Assembly: GCA_046155605.1 (NCBI GenBank)
Contig: JBJXFQ010000078.1
Coordinates: 1-37,034 of the forward strand
DNA: 37,034 nucleotides
Origin: JAEUIZ01 sp046155605
GTDB taxonomy: Bacteria; Planctomycetota; Phycisphaerae; Phycisphaerales; UBA1924
Reading direction: 5' to 3'
In this document: positions 1 through 7,817 of the stretch, piece by piece
Numbering within the stretch: position 1 is the stretch's first letter
How the letters are laid out: each line of letters begins with the position of its first letter
Made by a program: the position numbers and the translations under genes
Notes under the pieces: model-generated
Database searches by the model: none
What the model was told of the DNA's origin: nothing
What the model saw: the letters and a program-made list of their open reading frames with translations, nothing else

Positions 1-2
1 GT

Positions 3-920
<918 letters not shown>

Positions 921-940
921 CACGCTGACCGGAGTGCAAG

Positions 941-1147
941 ATGCCCGCCATAAAGGTGCGTGACATCCTCAAACTTCTCTCGAATGACGGCTGGTATCTC
1001 GTCGCTACTCGCGGCAGTCATCGTCAGTTCAAGCACAACGTCAAGCCCGGCCGCGTCACCGTCGCGGGAAAGCCGGCGGATGATCTCTCGCGAGGCACTG
1101 TGAATAGCATTCTTCGCCAGGCCGGGCTGAAGGAGGGATTATCGTGA
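941..1147 (+). CDS. hicA: HicA family toxin (mRNA interferase)
   Basis: This 68-residue protein has the HicA double-stranded-RNA-binding-like fold signature. The active-site context RGSHRQFKH places the catalytic histidine at residue 27, and the RVTVAGKPADDLSRGTVNSILRQAGL segment is typical of the C-terminal half. HicA toxins cleave mRNA and are neutralised by HicB. The ATG at 941 follows a GGAG-containing leader (930-933). The stop overlaps the hicB start as GTGA at 1144-1147, the usual translational coupling. The length is normal and no key residue is missing, so the toxin is plausibly functional. It sits directly behind sucC with no mobile element nearby. Confidence 0.9.
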   Translation: MPAIKVRDILKLLSNDGWYLVATRGSHRQFKHNVKPGRVTVAGKPADDLSRGTVNSILRQAGLKEGLS

Positions 1148-1392
1148 AATATCTGATCGTCATCGAGCGCGCCGGACGCAACTTCTCCGCTTACGTCCCC
1201 GATCTTCCTGGCTGCATCGCCACCGGCACCACTCGCGCCGCCACACGCAAGTCGCTCCAGGAGGCCATCGCTTTCCATCTGGAAGGCCTGCGAGCCGACG
1301 GCCTGCCGATACCAAAGCCTTCCGCCAAAGGTGCCGAGGTTCTCATCCCGACCGCGACCAAGCGTCCGAGGCCGCGCCGATCGGCCGCGTAG
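1144..1392 (+). CDS. hicB: HicB family antitoxin
   Basis: This 82-residue protein carries the partial RNase-H-like HicB fold: a first strand MKYLIVIERAGRNFSAYVPDLPGC, then the GTTRAATRKSLQEAIAFHLEGLRADG helix and an IPKPSA loop. It should bind and block HicA. The GTG start at 1144 overlaps the hicA stop by 4 nt. It ends in a basic tail (KRPRPRR) instead of a separate helix-turn-helix or ribbon-helix-helix DNA-binding domain. Autoregulation through a C-terminal domain is therefore not evident and could rely on the basic tail; that last point is inference. Confidence 0.88.
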   Translation: MKYLIVIERAGRNFSAYVPDLPGCIATGTTRAATRKSLQEAIAFHLEGLRADGLPIPKPSAKGAEVLIPTATKRPRPRRSAA

Positions 1393-1444
1393 CCGCATCG
1401 ATCACACGGTCACCTCGCCTCTCACGCCCTGACGCTCGCTTGCA

Positions 1445-2077
1445 TCATCGCCCGTCCAGCAGCGTCGCGTGCAACTCGTCATCGATCCCCAGAAACTCCC
1501 GCATGTGCGCGTCGTAGGTCGCCTCGTCTTCCTCGCGCGAGAGGTCGAGCCGCATCTCGTTGATGACCTTGGTCCCCTGCCGGATCCACTCCTCGAACGT
1601 CTCCTTCGAGATGTTTGCCTGGATCCATTCGCCCACGGCTCCCCGGAACGGTGGGCGCGACATTTTCGTCCCCGGTCGGCCCGTCTTGCGATCGACAAAC
1701 CCACCCGTGGCCGCCGCCACGCTCGCCGCTTCACCCTCGACCCGTGGCACCTCGCGCCCGAGTCTTTCGAGCATCGCCCCCATCGCCTTGCGAGGCATCT
1801 GGTCGCCCTTGGTCGCAGCGACCTTATACCCCGCCTCAAGAACCTCCGCCGCCGTCTGCTCCTTGCCCGCCTTCAGGAGCGCCTCGGCCCCGAGTTGGTA
1901 CGCCTTTGAGAACCCGGCATTGATCCCCACGCACCGGGCGTACGCATCGGCCGCGTCCTGGTGCCGACCAGCCTGGGCATAGGCCCCGCCGAGGCTGAAC
2001 CAAGCCATGTCGTTGTTGGGGTCCGCGCCGTCGCGGACCATGTTCTCAAACTGCGCGATGCGGGCATTGAGGTCCAT
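1445..2077 (-). CDS. TPR protein with C-terminal YggX-like (Fe(II)-trafficking) domain
   Basis: The 210-residue product starts at the ATG in MDLNARIAQFEN; the open frame extends further upstream but has no coding look. Residues about 1-105 are helical with TPR periodicity (NDMAWFSLGGAYAQAGRHQDAADAYARCVGINAG). The last 75 residues contain FRGAVGEWIQANISKETFEEWIRQGTKVINEMRLDLSREEDEATYDAHMREFLG, resembling the YggX family (E. coli 'ISKEAWAQWQ...TMLINE...') that protects Fe-S clusters and traffics Fe(II). The N-terminal cysteine of classical YggX (IFC motif) is not present. The gene is convergent with hicB, 52 nt away. The family call rests on the EW.....KVINE pattern and is fairly secure; the function in iron handling is inferred. 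Confidence 0.78.
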   Translation of the reverse strand: MDLNARIAQFENMVRDGADPNNDMAWFSLGGAYAQAGRHQDAADAYARCVGINAGFSKAYQLGAEALLKAGKEQTAAEVLEAGYKVAATKGDQMPRKAMGAMLERLGREVPRVEGEAASVAAATGGFVDRKTGRPGTKMSRPPFRGAVGEWIQANISKETFEEWIRQGTKVINEMRLDLSREEDEATYDAHMREFLGIDDELHATLLDGR

Positions 2078-2204
2078 GCATGACAATAGCCGGGGCGCTT
2101 TTGGGGCACTACTCCGCGCGAGGGGCTTTCGCGCCGCCGGCTTTCGGGTCAGTGCCTCGATTCGTCCTACCAGAGGCTTCATCGCTCGACGACGCGTGTG
2201 ATGC

Positions 2205-2831
2205 CTACTCCATCGGATGCTCTGGTGCCCGCCCGGGAACTTCCGGCGCAAGCCCTCGCGCCATCGCAGTGAACGCCGCGAACCCGAACGGCTCGGAGGC
2301 TTGCTCCGGCTTGCGGTTCGAGCGCCGGCGCGACGCCGCCGTCAGACGCTCGAGCAACTCCTGCGTCAGCGTGTGAAACGCGCGGATCTCCGAGAGCGGC
2401 AGCGTGAACACATGCCCGTCGGGCGTGCGAAACTCGAACGCCGTACACGCCACCGCCATCGCCAGGGATCTCGATACGTCTTCCGCCGGCCCGCACGAGA
2501 GGATCGGCGTGACTGCCGCCAGCGCGATCCGCTCGCCGTCGCGTGTCATGACAGCCAATCGTCCGTCGAAGAGGCTGGCATCGAAAGCGGGGTCGGGCGG
2601 CTGGCCCTCCGAAGGCCGCGACGCCGAGAGCCCGGCTAGCGAGGTGAGCAACTCGCGCATCACGTCCTGCCAGAAAAGTTCGCGTGTCGCCAGCACGCTC
2701 GCGGCATCCATCCGTAGCGCCGGCCGGGGGGATACCCGTTTGGCGACCGGCTTGGGCCTTGTGCTGATCGCGCGTGACGCGCTCGCTGGTTGTGGTCGGC
2801 CCTTGGGCCTTCGACGTGCCATCGCCTTCAT
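2205..2831 (-). CDS. Hypothetical protein downstream of the PrpD-family gene
   Basis: No family is recognised. The ATG chosen (MKAMARRRPKG) lies 1 nt past the TAG of the upstream MmgE/PrpD gene, implying co-transcription and probably coupled translation. A second ATG three codons in is also possible. The 208 residues comprise a basic N-terminus (RRRPKGRPQ), a helical stretch (ATRELFWQDVMRELLTSLAGL), then a beta-rich core (SLFDGRLAVMTRDGERIALAAVTPIL, FEFRTPDGHVFTLPLSEIRAF) and a helical tail. The second strand pair reads like a small ligand- or regulation-type domain. There is no signal peptide or membrane segment, so it is probably cytoplasmic. Confidence 0.6.
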   Translation of the reverse strand: MKAMARRRPKGRPQPASASRAISTRPKPVAKRVSPRPALRMDAASVLATRELFWQDVMRELLTSLAGLSASRPSEGQPPDPAFDASLFDGRLAVMTRDGERIALAAVTPILSCGPAEDVSRSLAMAVACTAFEFRTPDGHVFTLPLSEIRAFHTLTQELLERLTAASRRRSNRKPEQASEPFGFAAFTAMARGLAPEVPGRAPEHPME

Positions 2832-2832
2832 G

Positions 2833-4323
2833 CTACGCGATCGAGCCGCGCGCCACCGTCTGCGCGAGCAGCCCATCCACCTTCGGCAGTGTCTCCATCG
2901 CCATGATCGACTTCCGCAGTTCCTCACACGCCGCGCGACCGATCACGCCCTCACCCAGCGCCATGAACTTCACCGCGATCTCATCCTCGGTCATCGGATC
3001 GCGCGGATCGCCCTTGGGCACGTCGACCCGCTTGCTGAACGCCTTGCCGGCCTTCGTCGTGATCGTCACCCGCGACGGCTGGAACTTCGGGAAGAGCGCC
3101 TCGAACTCGTCGTTCGCCACGACTTTCACCATGTCCATCACCGGGAGCAACGCCTTGTCCAGCACGCGCTCCTCCTTGAACTGCAGCGGCGTCACCATCC
3201 CATCGACCAGCCCCACCGCCATGCAATACGGCAGCGAGTGGTCAGCCGTCTCCTTGCTGTCGGGCCGATACTTGTGCGGATCGCCCAGGATGTCGGCGGC
3301 CCGCGCGATGACCTCGACCTTGATCTCCGCGACCTCCGCCGGCTTGATCCCGTTCTCCTTCACGCACTTCATCATCGCCGTCAGCGGCGCGTGGCTGAGC
3401 GCCTCGATCGGGAATGACTTCATCCCACAGTCGAGAATCCGGTAGTGATCGCCGCTCGCCTGAGGCAGACCGCCGAGCAGAACCTGCGTGTCGAACGCGG
3501 CCGGCGCGCCCTTGTAATGAACATGCCCGAACACCGCGTAGAGCCCCTCCTTCCCGTCGATCATGTGCTCCGGCCCGCTATAGCCGCGCTTGGCCAGCAG
3601 CGCGCTCTCGACGCCCATGCGCGTCGCCCACGGGTCCACCGTGTTCTTCATGTTCGTCAGTTTCCCCGCGGTGACGGCCCCGGGCGTGAACGTGCGCGAC
3701 GCGCTGATCCCGATCGCCTGCACCATCTGATCGACGGTCAGTCCCAAGACCCGCCCCGCCGCGATCGGCGCCGCAAACGCCGTCAGCGTCGCGTGGTGCC
3801 AGCCATACTCCCGAATCCCCGGCAGGCCGAACTCGCACAGCCGCTGCTCGACTTCATACGCGATCACCGTCGCCAGCAGCAGGTCCGTGCCCGACGCGCC
3901 CAGATACTCACACAACGCCAGCGGCCCGGCGATGATGTCGCTGGGGTGGCACGGGTCCGCCTTCCAATAGATGTCGTTGTAGTCCATCGCACGAATCATG
4001 TGATCGTTCAGGAACGCCGCATCCACCGGATTCGTCCGAAATCCACTGACAAAGCATGTGCATGGCCCGTTCCCATTTGGCCCTTTCGCGCGTTGGCCAT
4101 TTGGCGATTTCACAAGCCCCGCCATCTCCCGGTAGTGCGCCAACAGAATGTGCGCGTCCTCCTGCTGGCTGCCGCCCAGCGCGCACCCTAGCGAATCGAA
4201 CCAGAAGAGTTTGGCCCGATCGATCGCTGCCCGGCTCAGGTGCTCATACCGCAGCCCGCAGGCCCACTCAGCCAACGCGTGCGAGACATACTTCTTGTTC
4301 GGATCGATCGGTGCCTTCGCCAT
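2833..4323 (-). CDS. MmgE/PrpD family protein (2-methylcitrate dehydratase-like)
   Basis: This 496-residue protein spans both PrpD domains: an all-helical N-domain (KLFWFDSLGCALGGS; DHMIRAMDYNDIYWKADPCHPSDIIAG, with the family's D-x-x-D and HPS motifs) and a C-terminal alpha/beta domain. PrpD dehydrates 2-methylcitrate; other members are cis-aconitate decarboxylases or unassigned. No prpB or prpC is nearby, so the substrate is open. I chose the ATG at 4323 (MAKAPIDPNKK) because the extension to 4422 is read through repeat A2. Residues about 71-86 (KSPNGQRAKGPNGNG) are a low-complexity segment just before the conserved PCTCFVSGF and look like an in-frame insertion. The family call is firm, the reaction is not. 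Confidence 0.88.
   Translation of the reverse strand: MAKAPIDPNKKYVSHALAEWACGLRYEHLSRAAIDRAKLFWFDSLGCALGGSQQEDAHILLAHYREMAGLVKSPNGQRAKGPNGNGPCTCFVSGFRTNPVDAAFLNDHMIRAMDYNDIYWKADPCHPSDIIAGPLALCEYLGASGTDLLLATVIAYEVEQRLCEFGLPGIREYGWHHATLTAFAAPIAAGRVLGLTVDQMVQAIGISASRTFTPGAVTAGKLTNMKNTVDPWATRMGVESALLAKRGYSGPEHMIDGKEGLYAVFGHVHYKGAPAAFDTQVLLGGLPQASGDHYRILDCGMKSFPIEALSHAPLTAMMKCVKENGIKPAEVAEIKVEVIARAADILGDPHKYRPDSKETADHSLPYCMAVGLVDGMVTPLQFKEERVLDKALLPVMDMVKVVANDEFEALFPKFQPSRVTITTKAGKAFSKRVDVPKGDPRDPMTEDEIAVKFMALGEGVIGRAACEELRKSIMAMETLPKVDGLLAQTVARGSIA
4066..4113. repeat. In-frame low-complexity insertion inside the MmgE/PrpD gene
   Basis: About 48 nt encode KSPNGQRAKGPNGNG-type sequence between the helix ending REMAGL and the conserved PCTCFVSGF. 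Internally the 8-mer CATTTGGC occurs twice (near 4074 and 4096) with a CCCTTTCGCGCG spacer. The composition differs from the flanking codons, and the reading frame is preserved. The boundaries are approximate. Confidence 0.45.
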
Positions 4324-4358
4324 GTCGCTTCTTCCCTCTTCGACTTGTCTTTGTCTGG

Positions 4359-4382
4359 GTGGCACCGGTCTCTCGACAGGTG
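4359..4382. repeat. Palindromic repeat, family A (copy A2)
   Basis: This 24-nt element starts GTGGCACCGGTCTC and ends GACAGGTG, 22/24 identical to 1-24. It lies in the leader of the MmgE/PrpD gene, 36 nt upstream of its start codon, so it would be transcribed in the 5' UTR if the promoter lies upstream. Confidence 0.7.
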
Positions 4383-4415
4383 TCCGCTTCGTCCCTGATT
4401 TCGTAACTTTTTTTG

Positions 4416-4439
4416 GTGGCAAAGGCGTCCCGCCCGTGC
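4416..4439. repeat. Repeat, family B (copy B1)
   Basis: The element starts GTGGCAAAGGCGTCCCGCC and ends GTGC. It matches the reverse complement of 7731-7754 at 22 of 24 positions. A run of seven T (4408-4414 region) precedes it on the + strand. It sits between the PQQ-propeller gene and the MmgE/PrpD gene. Confidence 0.7.
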
Positions 4440-4462
4440 TTCTTCATGGCGCGCTTTGTTCC

Positions 4463-4486
4463 ACGGACCTCACTTTGAAAGTCCGT
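4463..4486. repeat. Palindromic element, family C
   Basis: An imperfect cruciform: outer arms ACGG (4463-4466) and CCGT (4483-4486), inner arms ACTTT (4472-4476) and AAAGT (4478-4482). It lies 26 nt past the stop of the PQQ-propeller gene on the minus strand and could act as its transcription terminator or an mRNA-stabilising hairpin. No second copy was found in the window. Confidence 0.5.
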
Positions 4487-4511
4487 AGTCCGATCGCGCG
4501 AGCGACCTGGC

Positions 4512-4868
4512 TTACCCCGCTGCCGCCGCCCCGGCCGCGGCCCCCGCTCCGCCTTCGTCCGATGCGGCCTGGTGCCGCAACATCGCCTGCTGTTGCACGC
4601 TTTCCGCGCCCGTCAGCGCCAGCAGCACCATCCCGGAACTCGACGCGACGCCCCGCTCCCACAGCACCGTCCCGGTGTGCCGATCCAGGCAGTAGATATA
4701 GCCGCCACGACCGACGTACAACTCCTCGTCGTGCGGCACGATCATCGCCACGTTCCCGCGGAACATCTTTGGCAACTTCACCTGCCACACGGGCCGACCC
4801 GTGTGACGATCGAGCGCGGCGACGGTGCGACCCACCGCCGCGTAGAGCAGTTCCGGCTGTTCTCCCAT
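4512..4868 (-). CDS. Small PQQ-binding-like beta-propeller repeat protein
   Basis: The 118-residue product has two propeller-blade repeats of the PQQ/YVTN kind: LLYAAVGRTVAALDRHTGRPVWQVKLP and ELYVGRGGYIYCLDRHTGTVLWERG. Each carries the L-D-x-x-T-G-x-x-x-W core seen in quinoprotein dehydrogenases and BamB. Two blades cannot close a propeller, so it must oligomerise, be a fragment, or fold differently. There is no signal peptide. The C-terminus is Ala/Gly-rich (GGAGAAAGAAAAG). The ATG at 4868 is supported by GGAGG at 4875-4879, six bases away. Function unknown. Confidence 0.72.
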   Translation of the reverse strand: MGEQPELLYAAVGRTVAALDRHTGRPVWQVKLPKMFRGNVAMIVPHDEELYVGRGGYIYCLDRHTGTVLWERGVASSSGMVLLALTGAESVQQQAMLRHQAASDEGGAGAAAGAAAAG

Positions 4869-5036
4869 GACATGCCTCCAGGGGCGCCTTCACGCGCCCG
4901 GCGCATTATCCGCGAATCGCGGCCGGAACACAAGCGTCGACCCCCCTTCCGCGACGGGCTCAAAATGGAGCAAGAACCTCTCTCTGGAAGTTCTCGCTCT
5001 CGGGGTCGTCATCCGTCACCGTCGATCCCTGTCTTC

Positions 5037-5077
5037 GTGCCACCGGCCTCGCTTCGACGCCGGTGATCGGGAGGCAC
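5037..5077. repeat. Palindromic element related to family A (A3)
   Basis: Two nested inverted repeats are present: GTGCC (5037-5041) with GGCAC (5073-5077), and ACCGGC (5042-5047) with GCCGGT (5059-5064). The CACCGG/CCGGTG core resembles family A, but the arms are longer. It is in the region downstream of the HAF/dockerin gene and upstream of the PQQ-propeller gene. Confidence 0.55.
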
Positions 5078-5107
5078 CCTGTCCCTTCGTCCCCCTGTCC
5101 CTTCGTC
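5078..5107. repeat. Two-copy 14-mer direct repeat (family E, CTTCGTCCC type)
   Basis: CCTGTCCCTTCGTC occurs at 5078-5091 and again at 5094-5107, a 16-nt period, ending 7 nt before the stop codon of the HAF/dockerin gene. The contained 9-mer CTTCGTCCC (5085-5093) also occurs at 4387-4395, 32022-32030 and 32038-32046, all intergenic, the last two again 16 nt apart. Confidence 0.6.
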
Positions 5108-5114
5108 ACTTCCT

Positions 5115-6329
5115 TTATGTGCATCCCGCCGCGAACGAGTTCTGGAAGCAGACGAAATCCGAGACGTTAAGCACCGGCGGCGTCGTGCTCCCATCGCAGT
5201 TCGCGTAACTGTCGCCCGCGGCAAACTTATTGAGGAAACAAATGAAGTCGTTGACGTTCGTTGCGGGCGTCGAGGTCGAGCCATCGCAATCCGCATAACA
5301 CGGCACCTCCGCTCGGAACGAGCCGCCCGAGTAACCGGGGACTTCGCCGTAGCCCACGATCACGCGACCGTTCGCCGAGACGCCGGTCGCGGCGAACAGG
5401 GTCGTGTTCGTCGGGATGACCACGCCGCGGGCCGCGAGAAAGTGTGTGAGAAGGAACGGCTGGCCGTTCTTCCACACGCACGCGCGGGCGGAAGAAAAGT
5501 TGATGCTCACTACTCCCACGGCCAGCGTGCCGTCCTCCGAGACATCAAAGGCCTCGGATGTGTTGTAGCCGCTCGGGGGCAGCAGCGAGACCGGCACCTG
5601 GCCGAAGCGCCAGACAAAGCCGCGATGCACGCCCGCAGGCGCGTCCTCCCAGAAGCCGACCATGACCGAGCCGTCGGAATTCAGGGCACTTGGAATGATG
5701 ACGCACAACGGCGCGTTGGGGAAGAGCGGGATAAGCACCGCCCCGGTCTCGGCCGTCCAGCGATAGCCGCGCGTAAAGCCCAATGTTGTGGACGTGCCGA
5801 AGCCCGCGATTACCCTGCCGTCGCCCGAGATCGCCTGAATCCAGCCCCCGCTGAAACCGGGAGTCGGAAGCACCTGCGTGCCGGTCGCCTCGGTCCAGAC
5901 GAAGGGCCGCTCATTCGAAGCGTTGCCATGACTCCCCACGACCACCGACCCGTCGCCGGAGACGTCGTAGGCGATTCCAGGACCCGAGACGGCGGGCGGT
6001 GGCGGCGGCAAAGTCACCAGTCCCATGGTCTGCGTCCAGCGGAAGGGCTTGCCGCTCCACTGCCCGACGACCACGCTGCCATCGCTGGAGCAGCGGTAGG
6101 CGTCGCCGCTGGAATTCCCTGTGCTGAGAACAACAAGGCCCGTGGCTGCGCTCCATCGATACGGACGATAGGGTGGCCCACTCGACTCCCCGACGATCGT
6201 CGTGGAGTCGGCTGACACCCCCCATGCTCTGCTGCCGCCGACGCCGATCAAGCCAGGCTGTGCGAACGCGGCGCATGCCGACATCCCGCAGGAGATTGCC
6301 ACGCACCATGCCGGCCAGTTGCGATTCAC
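5115..6329 (-). CDS. Secreted HAF-repeat protein with C-terminal GC-type dockerin-like tail
   Basis: The 404-residue exoprotein starts at GTG 6329, fixed by AGGAGG at 6335-6340, and opens with a signal peptide (WPAWCVAISCGMSACAAFAQ, likely cut after AFA). The body has HAF-type repeats alternating 'DGSVVVGxWxG' and 'RGFxWT/WRxxxG' (for example SSDGSVVVGQWSG, SGDGSVVVGSHG, NSDGSVMVGFWED, SEDGTLAVG), probably a beta-propeller. The last 60 residues hold two copies of a CDGSTxTP..NVxDFxCFxNxFAAG unit, the dockerin-like tail widespread in Phycisphaerae exoproteins and thought to mediate surface anchoring or processing. Much longer upstream reading in frame is shadow of the opposite gene. Role unknown; extracellular location confident. 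Confidence 0.88.
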   Translation of the reverse strand: MNRNWPAWCVAISCGMSACAAFAQPGLIGVGGSRAWGVSADSTTIVGESSGPPYRPYRWSAATGLVVLSTGNSSGDAYRCSSDGSVVVGQWSGKPFRWTQTMGLVTLPPPPPAVSGPGIAYDVSGDGSVVVGSHGNASNERPFVWTEATGTQVLPTPGFSGGWIQAISGDGRVIAGFGTSTTLGFTRGYRWTAETGAVLIPLFPNAPLCVIIPSALNSDGSVMVGFWEDAPAGVHRGFVWRFGQVPVSLLPPSGYNTSEAFDVSEDGTLAVGVVSINFSSARACVWKNGQPFLLTHFLAARGVVIPTNTTLFAATGVSANGRVIVGYGEVPGYSGGSFRAEVPCYADCDGSTSTPATNVNDFICFLNKFAAGDSYANCDGSTTPPVLNVSDFVCFQNSFAAGCT

Positions 6330-6435
6330 GACAACCTCCTGTTCGTTTTTTTTTTGGACGAACACTAGACTATCCGATACTAGGATCATCGCCGATTCCA
6401 GGCAACTGCCAGCCCGGCGTCGCACAGGAGGCACC
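6330..6435. promoter_or_regulatory. Divergent start region between exoprotein and beta-helix genes
   Basis: Both genes start outward from this 106-nt gap, each with a strong Shine-Dalgarno (AGGAGG at 6335-6340 on minus, AGGAGG at 6426-6431 on plus). A ten-T run at 6346-6355 is bracketed by TGTTCGT (6340-6346) and ACGAACA (6358-6364), a 7-bp hairpin abutting the minus-strand Shine-Dalgarno. Both promoters must lie here, but no clear -35/-10 pair was picked out. Confidence 0.5.
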
Positions 6436-7626
6436 ATGACAAAGACCACTCTCAATGTGAAGTTGTTCGGAGCCAAGGGTGACGGCGTGACCGACGACAC
6501 CCAGGCGTTTCTCAACCTTCTGAAAAGCGTTCCGAACGATACGTCGCCGCCCGACCCGCATCCGCGCAATGCCGGGCCGGTCATGTTCATTCCCGAGGGC
6601 GTGTATGTCATCTCCCAGACGCTCGAGATCAAGAAGTTCATTGGCCTGGAGATCCGCGGCAGTGGCGCGTCGTTCGCTGAGAATGTGGTAGCGGGTAGTC
6701 CGTTCGGCCCTCGCACCGTTCTCCTCTGGAAGGGCAACGACAGCAGCCCGATGTTTCTACTTGAAGACATCCAGGGCATGACCATCTCCGACATGACGTT
6801 GTTCGGGCGAGAGAGTTCCGAGGATGACCGCTGCCAGGCGCTCATCCAGTTCAAAACCTCCAGCGTCAGCTCGATGCCCACGTTCAACAACACGATCCGC
6901 AACGTCGCCTTCTGGGAGGCAGTCGTCGGAATTCAGTGCGGCACTGAGAACGAGAATGGCAACGCCTGCATGTACTACGAGATGGTCACCTTCAAAAACT
7001 GCAACACCGGCTTTCAGGTCAACAACAGCCAGAGCGTGAACCACCTCTTCAACGACCTTTTCGCCAGCGGCTGCGAGATCATTCTCGACCTCAAGAAAGG
7101 CGGGAGCGTCAACGTGCAGACCATGGGATGCACCGACTGCGGCTACGCCATCGGCAAGTATGCTATCGAGTTCCGCGAGGGTGGCCCGAACGTCGGCCCC
7201 AGCGTCATCACCGCCTTTCGATATGAGAACGTCTCGAGGTTGCTTCGCGTCACCGGCAACCATCGCCTCATCTGCGACGGCCTGGGGCAATCCGCCGGCG
7301 CGCCCGCGGTGGGCGTCGATGATGATCCGTTGATCTATCTTTCGGGCGGCGGCACCGTGTTCATCAACGGCCGCTGGCAGTTCACCCAGGCCATCGGTGC
7401 GCCAACGATCCTCGGCTTCCGTGCGCCCGGCACCGGCAACTACTGCACCGTGAGCTTCGAGCGCAGCCAGTTTCCATTTAACGAGTTTGCCGGTGAACCG
7501 CCGGCGTTCCCGGTTACTTCCGTGATCCAAAACCCCAACCAGGCCAACTGCGCGTGGGACTTCCGCCGCTGCGACGGCCCAGCGCACAAGCCGTTGCCGG
7601 ATGCCACGTCGGGCGATTGGGACTGA
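6436..7626 (+). CDS. Pectate lyase superfamily / right-handed beta-helix protein
   Basis: This 396-residue protein opens with NVKLFGAKGDGVTDDTQAF, the hallmark N-terminus of the pectate-lyase-3 / GH28-related beta-helix domain found in polysaccharide lyases, epimerases and phage tail spikes. GPVMFIPEGVYVIS and repeated IRNVAF / MVTFKNCNTGFQV coils follow. The C-terminus (EPPAFPVTSVIQNPNQANCAWDFRRCDGP) is not a known anchor. ATG 6436 follows AGGAGG by 4 nt. Unlike its divergent neighbour it has no signal peptide, which is odd for a carbohydrate-active enzyme; it fits either an unusual export route or a tail-spike-like structural role. Catalytic residues cannot be assigned by eye. Confidence 0.8.
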   Translation: MTKTTLNVKLFGAKGDGVTDDTQAFLNLLKSVPNDTSPPDPHPRNAGPVMFIPEGVYVISQTLEIKKFIGLEIRGSGASFAENVVAGSPFGPRTVLLWKGNDSSPMFLLEDIQGMTISDMTLFGRESSEDDRCQALIQFKTSSVSSMPTFNNTIRNVAFWEAVVGIQCGTENENGNACMYYEMVTFKNCNTGFQVNNSQSVNHLFNDLFASGCEIILDLKKGGSVNVQTMGCTDCGYAIGKYAIEFREGGPNVGPSVITAFRYENVSRLLRVTGNHRLICDGLGQSAGAPAVGVDDDPLIYLSGGGTVFINGRWQFTQAIGAPTILGFRAPGTGNYCTVSFERSQFPFNEFAGEPPAFPVTSVIQNPNQANCAWDFRRCDGPAHKPLPDATSGDWD

Positions 7627-7661
7627 AGGGCTGTTTCTGGCCTGCTTTGCCGGCTACCAAG

Positions 7662-7793
7662 GCCAAGAGTCGTCTCAGAAGGACAGGGTACCAAAGCGCA
7701 CGGACTCCAAAGCGAGGGCTGTGGCACGGCGCACAGGCGGGACGCCTCTGCCACGAAAGCCAAGAGTCGCCCCGGAGGTGCGACCTACCAAAG
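7662..7793. repeat. Repeat block between convergent genes (two 35-bp direct repeats plus a family B palindrome)
   Basis: Two 35-bp copies at 7662-7696 and 7759-7793 both run from GCCAAGAGTCG to TACCAAAG and agree at about 25 of 35 positions. The second contains a GTCGC (7766-7770) / GCGAC (7780-7784) stem. Between them is a cruciform: GTGGCA (7721-7726) with TGCCAC (7749-7754) and AGGCG (7735-7739) with CGCCT (7743-7747); 7731-7754 is the family B copy matching 4416-4439 inverted. The block may terminate transcription from both sides. Confidence 0.65.
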
Positions 7794-7817
7794 CCCGTGA
7801 CCTACCCAAGTCCGTCG

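Noticed and set aside
2404..3417. 337-residue plus-strand open frame opposite the MmgE/PrpD gene
   Set aside because: Arg/His-rich shadow; the minus strand shows clear family motifs.
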